Source: Thermoplasmata archaeon
Lineage (GTDB): Archaea; Thermoplasmatota; Thermoplasmata; Methanomassiliicoccales; Methanomethylophilaceae
Direction of reading: 5' to 3'
Length of the DNA: 33,460 bases
Assembly: GCA_030539565.1 (NCBI GenBank)
Contig: JAUNYA010000003.1
Coordinates: forward strand, 1 to 33,460
The notes under the pieces were generated by a model. The model did not search any database and had not been told where the DNA came from. It saw only the letters and a program-made list of their open reading frames with translations. The position numbers and the translations under genes are program-made. Positions 1 through 6,891 of the stretch are shown piece after piece (the first letter of the stretch is position 1; every line of letters begins with the position of its first letter).

Positions 1-2
1 TC

Positions 3-113
3 TTCGGAGGCGCCCCCTGCAGCCAGGCCTGGTGCGACGAGATCAACGCCGACGGATACTCCGAGACCGCGAACGAGATCATCGGACTCGTCGACAAGCT
101 CGTCGCCGAGTGA
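3..113 (+). CDS. mtmC: Monomethylamine corrinoid protein MtmC, C-terminal 36 residues (partial)
   Basis: The frame is open from the window edge to a TGA at 111-113 and encodes the last 36 residues of a protein. It begins FGGAPCSQAWC and ends in a helix rich in acidic and aliphatic residues. A GGAP segment followed by a short amphipathic C-terminal helix is typical of the end of the cobalamin-binding Rossmann domain in methylamine corrinoid proteins (MtmC/MtbC/MttC). MtmC carries the methyl group from MtmB to the CoM methyltransferase MtbA. The choice of MtmC over its paralogues rests on the gene that follows, mtmB, 34 nt downstream with its own strong ribosome binding site. The cobalt-ligating DxHxxG motif lies outside the window. 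Confidence 0.75.
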   Translation, partial: FGGAPCSQAWCDEINADGYSETANEIIGLVDKLVAE

Positions 114-132
114 TTCCAAACACCAACAGAAC

Positions 133-139
133 AAGGAGG
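133..139 (+). promoter_or_regulatory. Strong Shine-Dalgarno of mtmB1
   Basis: AAGGAGG lies 8 nt before the ATG at 148. It fixes the start and shows translation from an internal position of an mtmC-mtmB mRNA, unlike the many apparently leaderless genes in the window. Confidence 0.8.
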
Positions 140-147
140 AAAGTAAA

Positions 148-1536
148 ATGGCAGCAACAAGGCCCCTCACAATCCCCGACGTCTACGACAGGTTCGTCAG
201 GGGGAAGAAAGTCAAGGTCGAGGACTGGGACTACAAGGTCATCCCCGAGAACCTCACCGCACTCAAAGAGAAGTACAACATCAAGATCGAGGAGAACTCC
301 ATCATCCCCGAGGACAAGGAGCTCATCAACAACCTGTTCCAGGCCGGTCTCGAGATGCTCGTGACCACCGGATACTACTGCCAGGACCTGGGCCGCGTCA
401 TGCACGTGACCGAGGAGGAGGTCTGGGAGGGAATCAAGAAGACCCCGACCAAGCTCATCCTGGGAGAGGGGAAGGACATCGCCAGGTTCTACCCCAGGCA
501 CGGGAACTCCTCCGTGAAGCCCATCATCCAGGGCGGACCCACGGGATCCCCGATCTCCGAGGACGTGTTCGTGCAGATCATGCAGTCCTACGCCCAGGAG
601 GGAATCGTCGACGACCTCGTGAACGGAGTCATGACCACCATCGAGGGCCACCCCGCGAAGTCCAAGACCCCCTACGAGATCCGCGCCACCATGGCGGAGC
701 TAAGGGCCACGAAAGAGGCCCGTGTCAGGGCCGGAAGGCCCGGCCTCGGTGTTTAGGGACCCGAGACACCGCTCTCCGAGGCGGCACGTCTCTGCGCAGA
801 CCTCCCCAACGCGGGCCACAGGATCACCGACGCCCACGAGTGCTCCCAGCTCAACGAGCTGAAGATGGACATGACCGGACTCAACATGCTGGCCGGCTGG
901 ACCACCGTCGGAGACACCATCATGATCGAGCAGATGCCCATCCTCGGTGGATACACCGGAGGAGTCGAGGAGACCGCCATCTGCGACGTTGCGACCACAC
1001 TCGGTTCCTTCGCCTGCTTCAGCGGAAACTTCCACCTCGACGGACCCATCCACATCAGGTGGGGAACCACGATGGCCAGGGGAACCCTCCAGGTCGCTGC
1101 CCACGCCGCTGCCGCCATCGACGCCAACACCGACCTGCTCCTCGCCAACCAGTACTACCCCATCGCCGGCCCCTGCACCGAGATGTGCCTGCTGGAGACC
1201 GCCGCCCAGGCGATCACCGACACCGCGTCCGGAAGGGAGCTCCTGTCCGGATCCGCCGCCGCCAAGGGTGTCGTCCAGGACAAGACCACCGGAATGGAGG
1301 CCAGGATCATGGGAGACGCCGCCATCGCGACCGCCGGCATGAAGATCTCCGACGTCAACGAGATCCTGAACAAGCTGGTCCCGTCCTACGAGGCGCACTA
1401 CACCGACGCGCCCCAGGGCAAGACCTTCCAGGAGTGCTACGACGTCAAGACCGTCAAGCCCACCCAGGAGTACCTGGACGTGTACGACAAGGCCGTCGCC
1501 TCCCTCAGGGATCTCGGCCTCGACATCAAGCACTGA
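148..1536 (+). CDS. mtmB: Monomethylamine:corrinoid methyltransferase MtmB, copy 1, with in-frame amber (pyrrolysine 203)
   Basis: Transfers the methyl group of monomethylamine to the Co(I) corrinoid of MtmC, the first step of methanogenesis from methylamine. Two ORF pieces (148-756 and 757-1536) are in the same frame and separated only by TAG at 754-756. Read through, the protein has 462 residues with pyrrolysine at 203. MtmB of Methanosarcina is about 458 residues with Pyl202, whereas the dimethylamine and trimethylamine enzymes carry Pyl much later, so this is MtmB. Residues after the amber codon (GPETPLS, then EQMPILGGYTGG, HLDGPIHIRWG, NQYYPIAGPC) follow the family closely, which excludes a pseudogene. 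The ATG at 148 is set by the AAGGAGG at 133-139. It follows mtmC by 34 nt and probably shares its transcript. The true stop is TGA. Confidence 0.95.
754..756 (+). other. Amber codon read as pyrrolysine (mtmB1)
   Basis: TAG in frame, flanked by conserved MtmB sequence on both sides (RPGLGV before, GPETPLS after). The position matches Pyl202 of Methanosarcina MtmB. Needs the pyl tRNA and synthetase, which are not in this window. Confidence 0.93.
769..784 (+). promoter_or_regulatory. Candidate PYLIS-like hairpin downstream of the amber codon (mtmB1)
   Basis: CCGC (769-772) can pair with GCGG (781-784) across an 8-nt loop, starting 13 nt after TAG. An equivalent hairpin at the same distance occurs in mtmB2. 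Because the two genes encode similar residues here, the pairing may be a by-product of protein conservation. Confidence 0.35.
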
Positions 1537-1570
1537 AGGCAACGAGAACTGTTCCTTGAAAACCACTTAG

Positions 1571-1630
1571 CCGCCCCTCCGGGGGCGGTCCTCCGCCCCG
1601 GTACCTTTGCTGTTTTCCTCGCCGGGGCGG
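1571..1630 (+). terminator. Two GC-rich hairpins between convergent genes
   Basis: A first hairpin has arms CCGCCCC (1571-1577) and GGGGCGG (1582-1588). A second has perfect 9-bp arms, CCGCCCCGG (1593-1601) and CCGGGGCGG (1622-1630), with a T-rich stretch in its loop. The first left arm could also pair with the last right arm. The position between the convergent ends of mtmB1 and the minus-strand gene suggests a bidirectional terminator or RNA-stabilising element. Confidence 0.6.
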
Positions 1631-1647
1631 CCTCACGCATTCTGATT

Positions 1648-2085
1648 TCACCGGGACGAGAGCCTCTGGCAGAGGAGAACGAACTCCGCCGGATTAGACG
1701 GGGCCTCGCCGCTGGACCTTATTATCTGGAACCCGCCCTCCGCGTAGTGGTTCATGAGTGCGCGGCCCTCCTCGCTGAAACCCTCGGCTGCGTCGGTGAG
1801 CCTGGTGAAGAGGTCTGTGATCGTGTCCCTGGAGTAGCCGATGCCGCGGCGCTCGATCTCGGACGAGACGAGGGCGGCCGCCATCTCCCCCATGACGCCG
1901 TTGTACGGGCGGTCCACGGTCTTGGAGAACTCGACGGTCCTGGCCTCGGAGGAGACGCGGCGGTTCGACATGCCGGTCATGGCGCACATGTAATAGTAAT
2001 CCCAGAGCGAGAACCCGGCGCCCTTCCACCCGTCGGCGACGCTCTTGTAGAGCGCCCTGGAGTCGCGGGATATGCGGTACGTCAT
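1648..2085 (-). CDS. Uncharacterised 145-aa protein, partner of the SMC-like ATPase
   Basis: Not recognised with confidence. The protein is soluble and mostly alpha-helical. It starts MTYRISRDSRALYKSV, has an aromatic run WDYYYMCAMTG near residue 28, then a helix containing EMAAALVSSEIERRGI, and ends in NHYAEGGFQII and an AEFVLLCQRL helix. The ATG overlaps the TGA of the upstream gene by 4 nt (ATGA at 2082-2085), so the two are translationally coupled and probably form a complex. The layout of a SMC/RecF-like ATPase followed by a small helical protein resembles DNA-modification or defence gene pairs such as DndD-DndE, but no family assignment is claimed. The gene ends in TGA, convergent with mtmB1, with hairpins between them. 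Confidence 0.75.
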   Translation of the reverse strand: MTYRISRDSRALYKSVADGWKGAGFSLWDYYYMCAMTGMSNRRVSSEARTVEFSKTVDRPYNGVMGEMAAALVSSEIERRGIGYSRDTITDLFTRLTDAAEGFSEEGRALMNHYAEGGFQIIRSSGEAPSNPAEFVLLCQRLSSR

Positions 2086-3566
2086 CGCTCCGCCTCCCTG
2101 AATTCCATGAGGGCGTCCAGCTCCCCGGACGGGTCGGTGACCACGAGCGCCGGCGAACCGTGCGACATGCCGGAGACCGCCGCCAGGTAGAGCGCGTTGA
2201 CTGTGGCCGACCCGACGTCGGAGTACAGCTCGGCCACCGAGTCCCCGGAGATCCTGAAGGGCTCGTTGACGTCGTAGGACCTGAACGCCCCGTTGACGGT
2301 CTCCGCGCCGGAGACCCTCAGGGCGGATACTACCATGTCGCGCGCATCCGCGAGTATCTCCTCGAGGACGGCGGCCCTCTTCTGCATCTCCTGGCCCTTG
2401 ATCGATGCGTCCAGATCCCTCCTGGCCTCCTGTATGGCGGCCCTGCACGCCGCGAGGTTGTTGTGCGGATCGTAATCGGAGCCGGGGCGGGTTATCATGT
2501 CGATCTCCATCTTCAGAGCCGCGGCCTCGTTGTTGTAGTAGGTGACCTGCGTCAGCGGGTCGGACACGCCGGCGGGGGCGTCCTCCTCGAGGCGCATGAG
2601 CTGCGGGGAGCGCTGGACGTCCCCGACGGTCTCCCTGACGGACCTTATGACCCCGTACGGGTGCCTAACGGACAGGCCGCTGAGCACCTCGGATACGTGG
2701 ATGCGGGAGCGGACGTCCATGTCCCTTCCGCAGATGCACTTGCTGTTGTACTCCAGCGCCCTCAGGTAGCCGGGCATGCTGCTGACCGGGTGGTCGATCC
2801 TCTGGATGTGGCTCTGGAGCGTGCTGATGGAATCGAAGAGCGGGGCGGAGAACAGGACGGGGTTGGTCAGCGGGTACACCGCATCGCCCATGGCGGACGA
2901 GTCCTCCGGAGTCATAGCGGCCAGACGATCCGCGACCACGGAGCGGGCGGCCTCGCCGACCCTGCCGACGGCGGCCATCTTCTCGTCCATGAGGTACTCC
3001 TGCCTGGTGAGGAGCTCTCCGCGGATCTCCTTGAGCTCGATCTCGTCGAAGCGGTGCCTGTTCAGTGCGGTCTGGAGCCTGGCGGAGCGCCCGGCCGGAT
3101 ACCTCCCGTTCTTGCCGGTCTCGGCGGCTACCACCTCGGAAAGCCTGGCCGAGGTCTCGTCGAAGGCGCCGATGCGCACCGGCCCCTCGAGGACCGCGCG
3201 CTCCGCATCGCTTCCGAAGACCCTGCGACCGAGGTCGCCGACGTCCAGGAAGGCGTTGCGGGCCGGACCGGGATGCTGATCGATGGAGCAGGCCCCCGAA
3301 TCGGGGTCCATCGAGATACGTGCCCTGCGGGAACCGTCCAGCTCCAGATCGACGACCGTTCCGCCGGAGCCGCAGACCGACCTGGCGTCGGAGGGGTCCG
3401 GGTCGTCGCCGGACAGGACGGACCGGATGATCCTCGAAAGACGGTCGCCTCCGGGCCCGCGGATAACCACGAGCCTCCCGGAGCCGACGGCGACGCTCCA
3501 TACCGAGAGTCCGTCGGATACGCCGTCGGCCTCGATCTTCCTGATCCGAGAGTCCAAGCATATCAC
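2082..3566 (-). CDS. SMC/RecF/DndD-like ATPase with degenerate nucleotide-binding motifs
   Basis: A 494-residue protein with the layout of a short SMC/RecF-like ABC ATPase. Near the N-terminus RLVVIRGPGGDRLSRII (31-47) sits where Walker A should be, but the invariant lysine of GxxGxGKS is replaced by leucine. Helical, probably coiled-coil segments occur at about 165-215 and 340-410. Between them CICGRDMD (277-284) resembles the zinc-hook-like CxCG turn of DndD/RecF relatives. Near the C-terminus PALVVTDPSGELD (472-484) resembles Walker B plus D-loop, without a clear LSGG signature. The family normally couples ATP to DNA binding; catalysis here is doubtful. The chosen start is a GTG at 3566 with no clear ribosome binding site, and translation may instead enter from the upstream frame starting at 3747 (see that entry). 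It overlaps the next gene by 4 nt. Confidence 0.7.
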   Translation of the reverse strand: MICLDSRIRKIEADGVSDGLSVWSVAVGSGRLVVIRGPGGDRLSRIIRSVLSGDDPDPSDARSVCGSGGTVVDLELDGSRRARISMDPDSGACSIDQHPGPARNAFLDVGDLGRRVFGSDAERAVLEGPVRIGAFDETSARLSEVVAAETGKNGRYPAGRSARLQTALNRHRFDEIELKEIRGELLTRQEYLMDEKMAAVGRVGEAARSVVADRLAAMTPEDSSAMGDAVYPLTNPVLFSAPLFDSISTLQSHIQRIDHPVSSMPGYLRALEYNSKCICGRDMDVRSRIHVSEVLSGLSVRHPYGVIRSVRETVGDVQRSPQLMRLEEDAPAGVSDPLTQVTYYNNEAAALKMEIDMITRPGSDYDPHNNLAACRAAIQEARRDLDASIKGQEMQKRAAVLEEILADARDMVVSALRVSGAETVNGAFRSYDVNEPFRISGDSVAELYSDVGSATVNALYLAAVSGMSHGSPALVVTDPSGELDALMEFREAER

Positions 3567-3747
3567 CGGTCATGGTATCGATGAGCGATAGGAAGTCTTC
3601 GTCCAGGCAGTTGCCGGCCGCGACGTTCCCGACGAGAGCCGCCAGTGGTGCCACGAAATCCTCGTCCTGCCCGTGGGATGCGCACGATGCTGATATGGCG
3701 TCAAGGAAAAGGGACCGCAGATCGCGGTCTCCGGGCACATCCTCCAT
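3567..3747 (-). CDS. Short N-terminal frame upstream of the ATPase (possible separate peptide or frameshifted N-terminus)
   Basis: An ATG at 3747 lies 27 nt downstream of the centre of a TATA box (3771-3776, minus strand), the spacing of a leaderless archaeal transcript. It opens about 60 residues, beginning MEDVPGDRDLRSLFLDAIS and including DFVAPLAALVGNV and DEDFLSLIDTMTGDML. The frame then enters the ATPase gene one base out of phase and stays open to 2665, but beyond about residue 65 it becomes arginine-rich and looks like a shadow. The start signal is convincing while the end is not. Either this is the true N-terminus of the ATPase joined through a frameshift (real, programmed or an assembly error), or it is a separate small protein whose end is obscured. 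Confidence 0.45.
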
Positions 3748-3770
3748 GGTTCCGAATCCTAGCTGGACGG

Positions 3771-3776
3771 TTTATA
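3771..3776 (-). promoter_or_regulatory. TATA box of the ATPase cluster
   Basis: On the minus strand the sequence reads AACTATAAACC, centred 27 nt before the ATG at 3747. This predicts transcription starting at or next to the start codon. Confidence 0.6.
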
Positions 3777-3854
3777 GTTTGCCACAGCCACATCGGCCGA
3801 AATGCAGGACGTTTCCGAAGAGTGGTCCTGTGTCTCGGAAACCACATCGAAATC

Positions 3855-3882
3855 TTATAAAACGCACGCGCACGCGCGTTTT
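3855..3882 (+). promoter_or_regulatory. TATA box and overlapping palindrome upstream of mtmB2
   Basis: TTATAAAA at 3855-3862 is a good archaeal TATA box, predicting a start near 3884 and a 5' leader of about 70 nt. Overlapping it is an inverted repeat, AAAACGC (3859-3865) and GCGTTTT (3876-3882). The bases 3862-3879 alternate purine and pyrimidine without a break. The placement between TATA box and transcription start suits a repressor operator. A second weaker TATA-like element, CTTAAGTA at 3925-3932, lies 28 nt before the ATG and could give a leaderless mRNA. Confidence 0.5.
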
Positions 3883-3955
3883 AGGCCAGCAATCTTCCCG
3901 ATACGAGGTATGTCCAGCGATTGTCTTAAGTACCATCCCGAGAAATCCAAATCGG

Positions 3956-5335
3956 ATGACTGCCAAGAGGTACGTGGACATCTACGAAGCGTACGACCGC
4001 TTCTTCGAGGGGGAGAGGATCAGGGAGGACCAGTGGGACTACACTGTCGTCCCGAACAACGCCTCCCAGATGAAGGAGAAGTATGGCATCAAGTTCTCCA
4101 AGGACATCATCCCGACGGACGAGGACCTCTGCGAGCGCCTCTTCCTGGCCGGTCTCGAGATGCTCCTCGTCACCGGATTCTACAACACCGACCTCGGGCG
4201 CGTCATGAGGATCAGCGAGGACGAGCTGTTCGAGGGCCTCAAGATGGCCCCGCAGAAGCTCAAGCTCGGATCCGGGAAGGACGAGCGCGAGTGCGTGGCC
4301 AGGCGTGGCAACGACAGCCGCAAGCCCATCATCCAGGGCGGCCCCACCGGAGCTCCCGTCTCGGAGGGCATGTTCGTCCCCGTGATACGCTCCTACGCCC
4401 AGGAGCCCGTCGTCGACACCATCGTCAGCGGTGTCCTGAACACCGTGAACAACCACGCCGCTACGACCAACACGCCATGGGAGATCCGTGCGACGATGGC
4501 GGAGATCAGGTACGTCCGCGAGGCGTGCCTCATGTCGCAGCGCCCCGGGATGTGCATATAGGGACCCCAGACCCCGCTGTCCGCGGCGGGGAGGATCTCG
4601 TCGGACCTGACGCAGTACGGGATGAAGCCCTTCGACGCCCACGAGGTCTCGCAGCTCAACGAGATGAAGATGGACATGGCCGGCCTCAACATGCTTGCAG
4701 GCTGGGGCGCCAACGGCGACATCGTCATGATGGAGCAGATGCCCATCTTCGGCGGCTACGTCGGCGGAGTCGAGGAGACCGCGATCTGCGACGTCGCCAC
4801 CATGATCGCGTCGTTCGCCATCTTCGACTGCGACATCCACCTGGACGGGCCGATCCATATCAGGTGGGGCACCACATCCACCAGGGAGACCCTGCAGATT
4901 GCCGCCCACGCTGCAGCGGCGCTCGACCAGAACACCGACTTCCTGCTCGCGAACCAGTACTACACCCTGGCGGGACCGTGCACGCAGATGTGCCTGCTCG
5001 AGATCGCCGCCCAGGCGATGACCGACACCGCGTCGGGGAGGGAGCTGCTCTCCGGAGTGGCATCCGCCAAGGGGGTCGCCCAGAACATGACCACCGGCAT
5101 GGAGGCCAGGATGATGGGCGAGGTCTCGCTCGCCACCTGCGGCATGGACGTCGCGGATGTCAACCCGGTCATCGACAGGGTGGTCGGCCTCTACGAGAGG
5201 GACTTCGGGCACGCGCCCCAAGGCAAGCGCTTCCAGGACTGCTACGACGTCAAGGAGCTGGAGCCCACCGACGAGTACGTCGACCTCTACGACCAGACGA
5301 TCGACCTTCTCGGCAACTGCGGCCTCGACATGTGA
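3956..5335 (+). CDS. mtmB: Monomethylamine:corrinoid methyltransferase MtmB, copy 2, with in-frame amber (pyrrolysine 202)
   Basis: Second MtmB, 459 residues, with TAG at 4559-4561 exactly at codon 202, the Methanosarcina position. The reading frame continues to TGA at 5333-5335 with all family landmarks: KPIIQGGPTG, WEIRATMAE, then after the amber GPQTPLS, EQMPIFGGYVGG, HLDGPIHIRWG and TDTASGRELLSG. By eye it is only roughly half identical to copy 1 in the N-terminal part and closer in the C-terminal part, so it is an old paralogue and not a recent duplication. Unlike copy 1 it has no adjacent mtmC, has its own promoter region, and lacks a Shine-Dalgarno before the ATG. It must share a corrinoid protein encoded elsewhere. 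An upstream extension of the frame to 3572 has no promoter or homology support. Confidence 0.94.
4559..4561 (+). other. Amber codon read as pyrrolysine (mtmB2)
   Basis: In-frame TAG at codon 202, flanked by RPGMCI and GPQTPLS. Confidence 0.93.
4572..4591 (+). promoter_or_regulatory. Candidate PYLIS-like hairpin downstream of the amber codon (mtmB2)
   Basis: CCCCGC (4572-4577) pairs with GCGGGG (4586-4591). Its core starts 13 nt after TAG, as in mtmB1. Relative to copy 1 the stem is longer because paired positions changed together. Confidence 0.4.
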
Positions 5336-5337
5336 GT

Positions 5338-5676
5338 TCAGGCTTCCGGATCGTCGGACACCAGGTTCAGCCCGACGACGCCTCCGACTATCAGCGCGAT
5401 GCACGCCCATCCGGCCAGATTCAGCGTGTCATCGAAAGCGAGAACGCCCACCAGCACTGATCCGACCGCGCCGATCCCGACCCAGACCGCATAGCAAGGC
5501 CCCGTCGGGAGTCCCGCGCGGAACCCCATGTTGAGCAGGTACATGCTCACCGCCAGGAAGGCCAGCATCAGCACGACGTAGAGGATGTCGGTGAACCCGT
5601 CGGACATCTTCATGAAGGTGGCCCAGGCGGTCTCTGCGACCCCTCCGGCAAGCACCCACATCCATCCGCGGTTCAT
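5338..5676 (-). CDS. SMR-family small multidrug/guanidinium exporter subunit (second gene of the pair)
   Basis: A 112-residue inner-membrane protein with four predicted transmembrane helices. It has the SMR signature GGVAETAWATFMKMSDGF near the N-terminus, containing the essential glutamate (E15) of helix 1, and YAVWVGIGAVGSVLVGVLAF in helix 3. SMR proteins exchange protons for cationic drugs or guanidinium. Two adjacent SMR genes with a 4-nt ATGA overlap usually encode an antiparallel heterodimer (EbrAB, YkkCD type). The helix 3 end carries DD where many members have GE. Substrate cannot be told from sequence. The gene ends 2 nt after mtmB2, convergent with it. Confidence 0.85.
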   Translation of the reverse strand: MNRGWMWVLAGGVAETAWATFMKMSDGFTDILYVVLMLAFLAVSMYLLNMGFRAGLPTGPCYAVWVGIGAVGSVLVGVLAFDDTLNLAGWACIALIVGGVVGLNLVSDDPEA

Positions 5677-6005
5677 TGCGAAGCCCCCGCGAAAAGCTCG
5701 AGCCCGACCACTCCGGCCAGGATCATGCCGACGAACACCATCTTCAGCGCCCCGACCCTCTCCCCGTACAGCAGGTACCCGGCAATCATCGTGCAGACCG
5801 CACCGATGCCCGTCCAGACGGCATACGCCACTCCGACGGACATGGTCTTCATGCCCATGCCCATCAGGCAGGGGCTGAGGACGGCGAAGAACACTGCGGC
5901 CAACCCCCATGCGAGGGTGCGCCTCTCGTCGAACCTCTTGAGTGCGACGACCCACACGGGCTCCAGGAGCCCGCCGGCGACAACCCAGAGAATGGCCGCG
6001 TCCAT
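5673..6005 (-). CDS. SMR-family small multidrug/guanidinium exporter subunit (first gene of the pair)
   Basis: A 110-residue, four-helix SMR protein. The helix 1 glutamate is in VAGGLLEPVWVVALKRFDE and helix 3 contains YAVWTGIGAVCTMIAGYLLYGE, closer to the family consensus than its partner. Its TGA overlaps the start of the second SMR gene (ATGA, 5673-5676), which argues for a coupled heterodimer. The ATG at 6005 lies 25 nt from the centre of a TATA box at 6027-6033 on the minus strand, so the mRNA is probably leaderless. It is divergent from the DtxR-type regulator at 6163, about 157 nt away, so regulation by that protein or by metal is possible but unproven. Confidence 0.85.
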   Translation of the reverse strand: MDAAILWVVAGGLLEPVWVVALKRFDERRTLAWGLAAVFFAVLSPCLMGMGMKTMSVGVAYAVWTGIGAVCTMIAGYLLYGERVGALKMVFVGMILAGVVGLELFAGASQ

Positions 6006-6026
6006 GGATGCGCCATGCCCCGCGCG

Positions 6027-6033
6027 TTTATAA
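6027..6033 (-). promoter_or_regulatory. TATA box of the SMR pair
   Basis: Minus strand TTATAAACG, centred 25 nt before the start codon at 6005. Confidence 0.6.
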
Positions 6034-6113
6034 CATGGACTGTCCGCCGACAGTCGGGTCCGCAGGACCTCGATGGGGTGATGTCCAGCATGCCAGTCGC
6101 ATCCTCAATCATA

Positions 6114-6127
6114 TAAGGCTTACCTAA
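6114..6127. promoter_or_regulatory. Candidate DtxR/IdeR-type operator
   Basis: TAAGGCTTACCTAA is an imperfect palindrome whose arms match the TTAGG/CCTAA half-sites of the DtxR iron box. It ends 4 nt before the TATA box of the DtxR-family gene, so binding would block transcription factor B or RNA polymerase. This suggests autoregulation. Confidence 0.5.
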
Positions 6128-6131
6128 CAAG

Positions 6132-6138
6132 TATAAAT
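6132..6138 (+). promoter_or_regulatory. TATA box of the DtxR-family gene
   Basis: TATAAAT centred 28 nt before the ATG at 6163, which favours that ATG over the upstream TTG at 6148. Confidence 0.65.
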
Positions 6139-6162
6139 CCCCGTTCGTTGATTCACGTGGTA

Positions 6163-6831
6163 ATGACGACAGGCAACCGCGAGGACTACCTCATCAACAT
6201 CTTGAGGCTCACCGAGGGCGACGGAGTGGCCAAGACCACCGAGCTCGCCTCATACATGGGGGTGTCTCCCGCGAGCGTTAGCGAGATGATCAAGGTCCTG
6301 GCCAAGGAGGGACTCGTCGACTACGAGAAGTACAAAGGCGTCTCCCTGACCGAGAAGGGCCTGACCTACGCGCGCCAGCTCCGCAAGAAGCACCATGTCG
6401 TCGAGCGCTTCCTGACGGACTACCTCAACGTGGACCACAAGACCGCCCACGAGGAGGCCTGCCGCATGGAGCACGCGATCTCGGACGAGTCCGCCATCAA
6501 GATGTGCCATATGATGGGCACGCCGGTGGACGTCGACTGCCAGAGCTGCGTCACGCCATGCAAGGCCGTGTCCGAGGGGATCATGAACATCCTGCCCCTC
6601 AACAAGCTCTCCCAGGCCCAGTCCGGGAAGATTTCTCACATAAAGTCCGACGACGCCGAGGTCGTCAAGAAGCTGATCTCCATGGGATTCGTCCCCGGGA
6701 GGGAGATCTCGATCGAGGCGATCCTGTCCGACGGCGGACCCCGCGTCGCCCGCATCGGCGAGGCCACCATGGCCCTGGACTACAGGCTTGCATCCTGCAT
6801 CTTCGTCGACGTCGCCGCCACCGAGAACTGA
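6163..6831 (+). CDS. DtxR/IdeR-family metal-dependent transcriptional regulator
   Basis: A 222-residue regulator. Residues 1-65 form a winged helix (AKTTELASYMGVSPASVSEMIKVL). The dimerisation and metal domain carries EEACRMEHAI (98-106), in which C100, E103 and H104 match the C102-E105-H106 primary metal ligands of DtxR, so iron is the likelier signal than manganese. An unusual cysteine-rich segment, DCQSCVTPC (125-133), replaces the common HPxTCPHG loop. The C-terminus is a FeoA/SH3-like domain (MGFVPGREISIEA). The start is the ATG at 6163 because of the TATA box 28 nt upstream; the frame could extend to a TTG at 6148. A candidate operator lies just upstream of its promoter. Confidence 0.88.
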   Translation: MTTGNREDYLINILRLTEGDGVAKTTELASYMGVSPASVSEMIKVLAKEGLVDYEKYKGVSLTEKGLTYARQLRKKHHVVERFLTDYLNVDHKTAHEEACRMEHAISDESAIKMCHMMGTPVDVDCQSCVTPCKAVSEGIMNILPLNKLSQAQSGKISHIKSDDAEVVKKLISMGFVPGREISIEAILSDGGPRVARIGEATMALDYRLASCIFVDVAATEN

Positions 6832-6841
6832 TCCCCGGCGA

Positions 6842-6855
6842 TGCCCGCGCGGGCA
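6842..6855. repeat. Perfect 14-bp palindrome between dtxR-type gene and ubiD
   Basis: TGCCCGCGCGGGCA lies 10 nt after the TGA of the regulator and 6 nt before the ubiD TATA-like box. It could be a termination hairpin or a regulator site for ubiD. Confidence 0.4.
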
Positions 6856-6861
6856 CCGAAC

Positions 6862-6870
6862 GATATTAAC
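6862..6870 (+). promoter_or_regulatory. TATA-like box of the UbiD-family gene
   Basis: GATATTAAC centred 26 nt before the ATG at 6892, consistent with a leaderless transcript. Confidence 0.5.
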
Positions 6871-6891
6871 CCTGAAGTGGATTGAGGGTTC

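Noticed and set aside
148-756. Two MtmB halves as separate genes or pseudogenes
   Set aside because: The halves share one frame and are split only by TAG at the known pyrrolysine site, with conserved sequence on both sides.
2160-3584. 474-codon plus-strand frame opposite the ATPase gene
   Set aside because: Composition is typical of antisense to GC-rich coding sequence, with no recognisable domain. The minus-strand reading has ATPase-like motifs and coupled neighbours.
3926-5410. 494-codon minus-strand frame opposite mtmB2
   Set aside because: mtmB2 is certain on the plus strand and this frame translates to D/V/H-rich shadow sequence.
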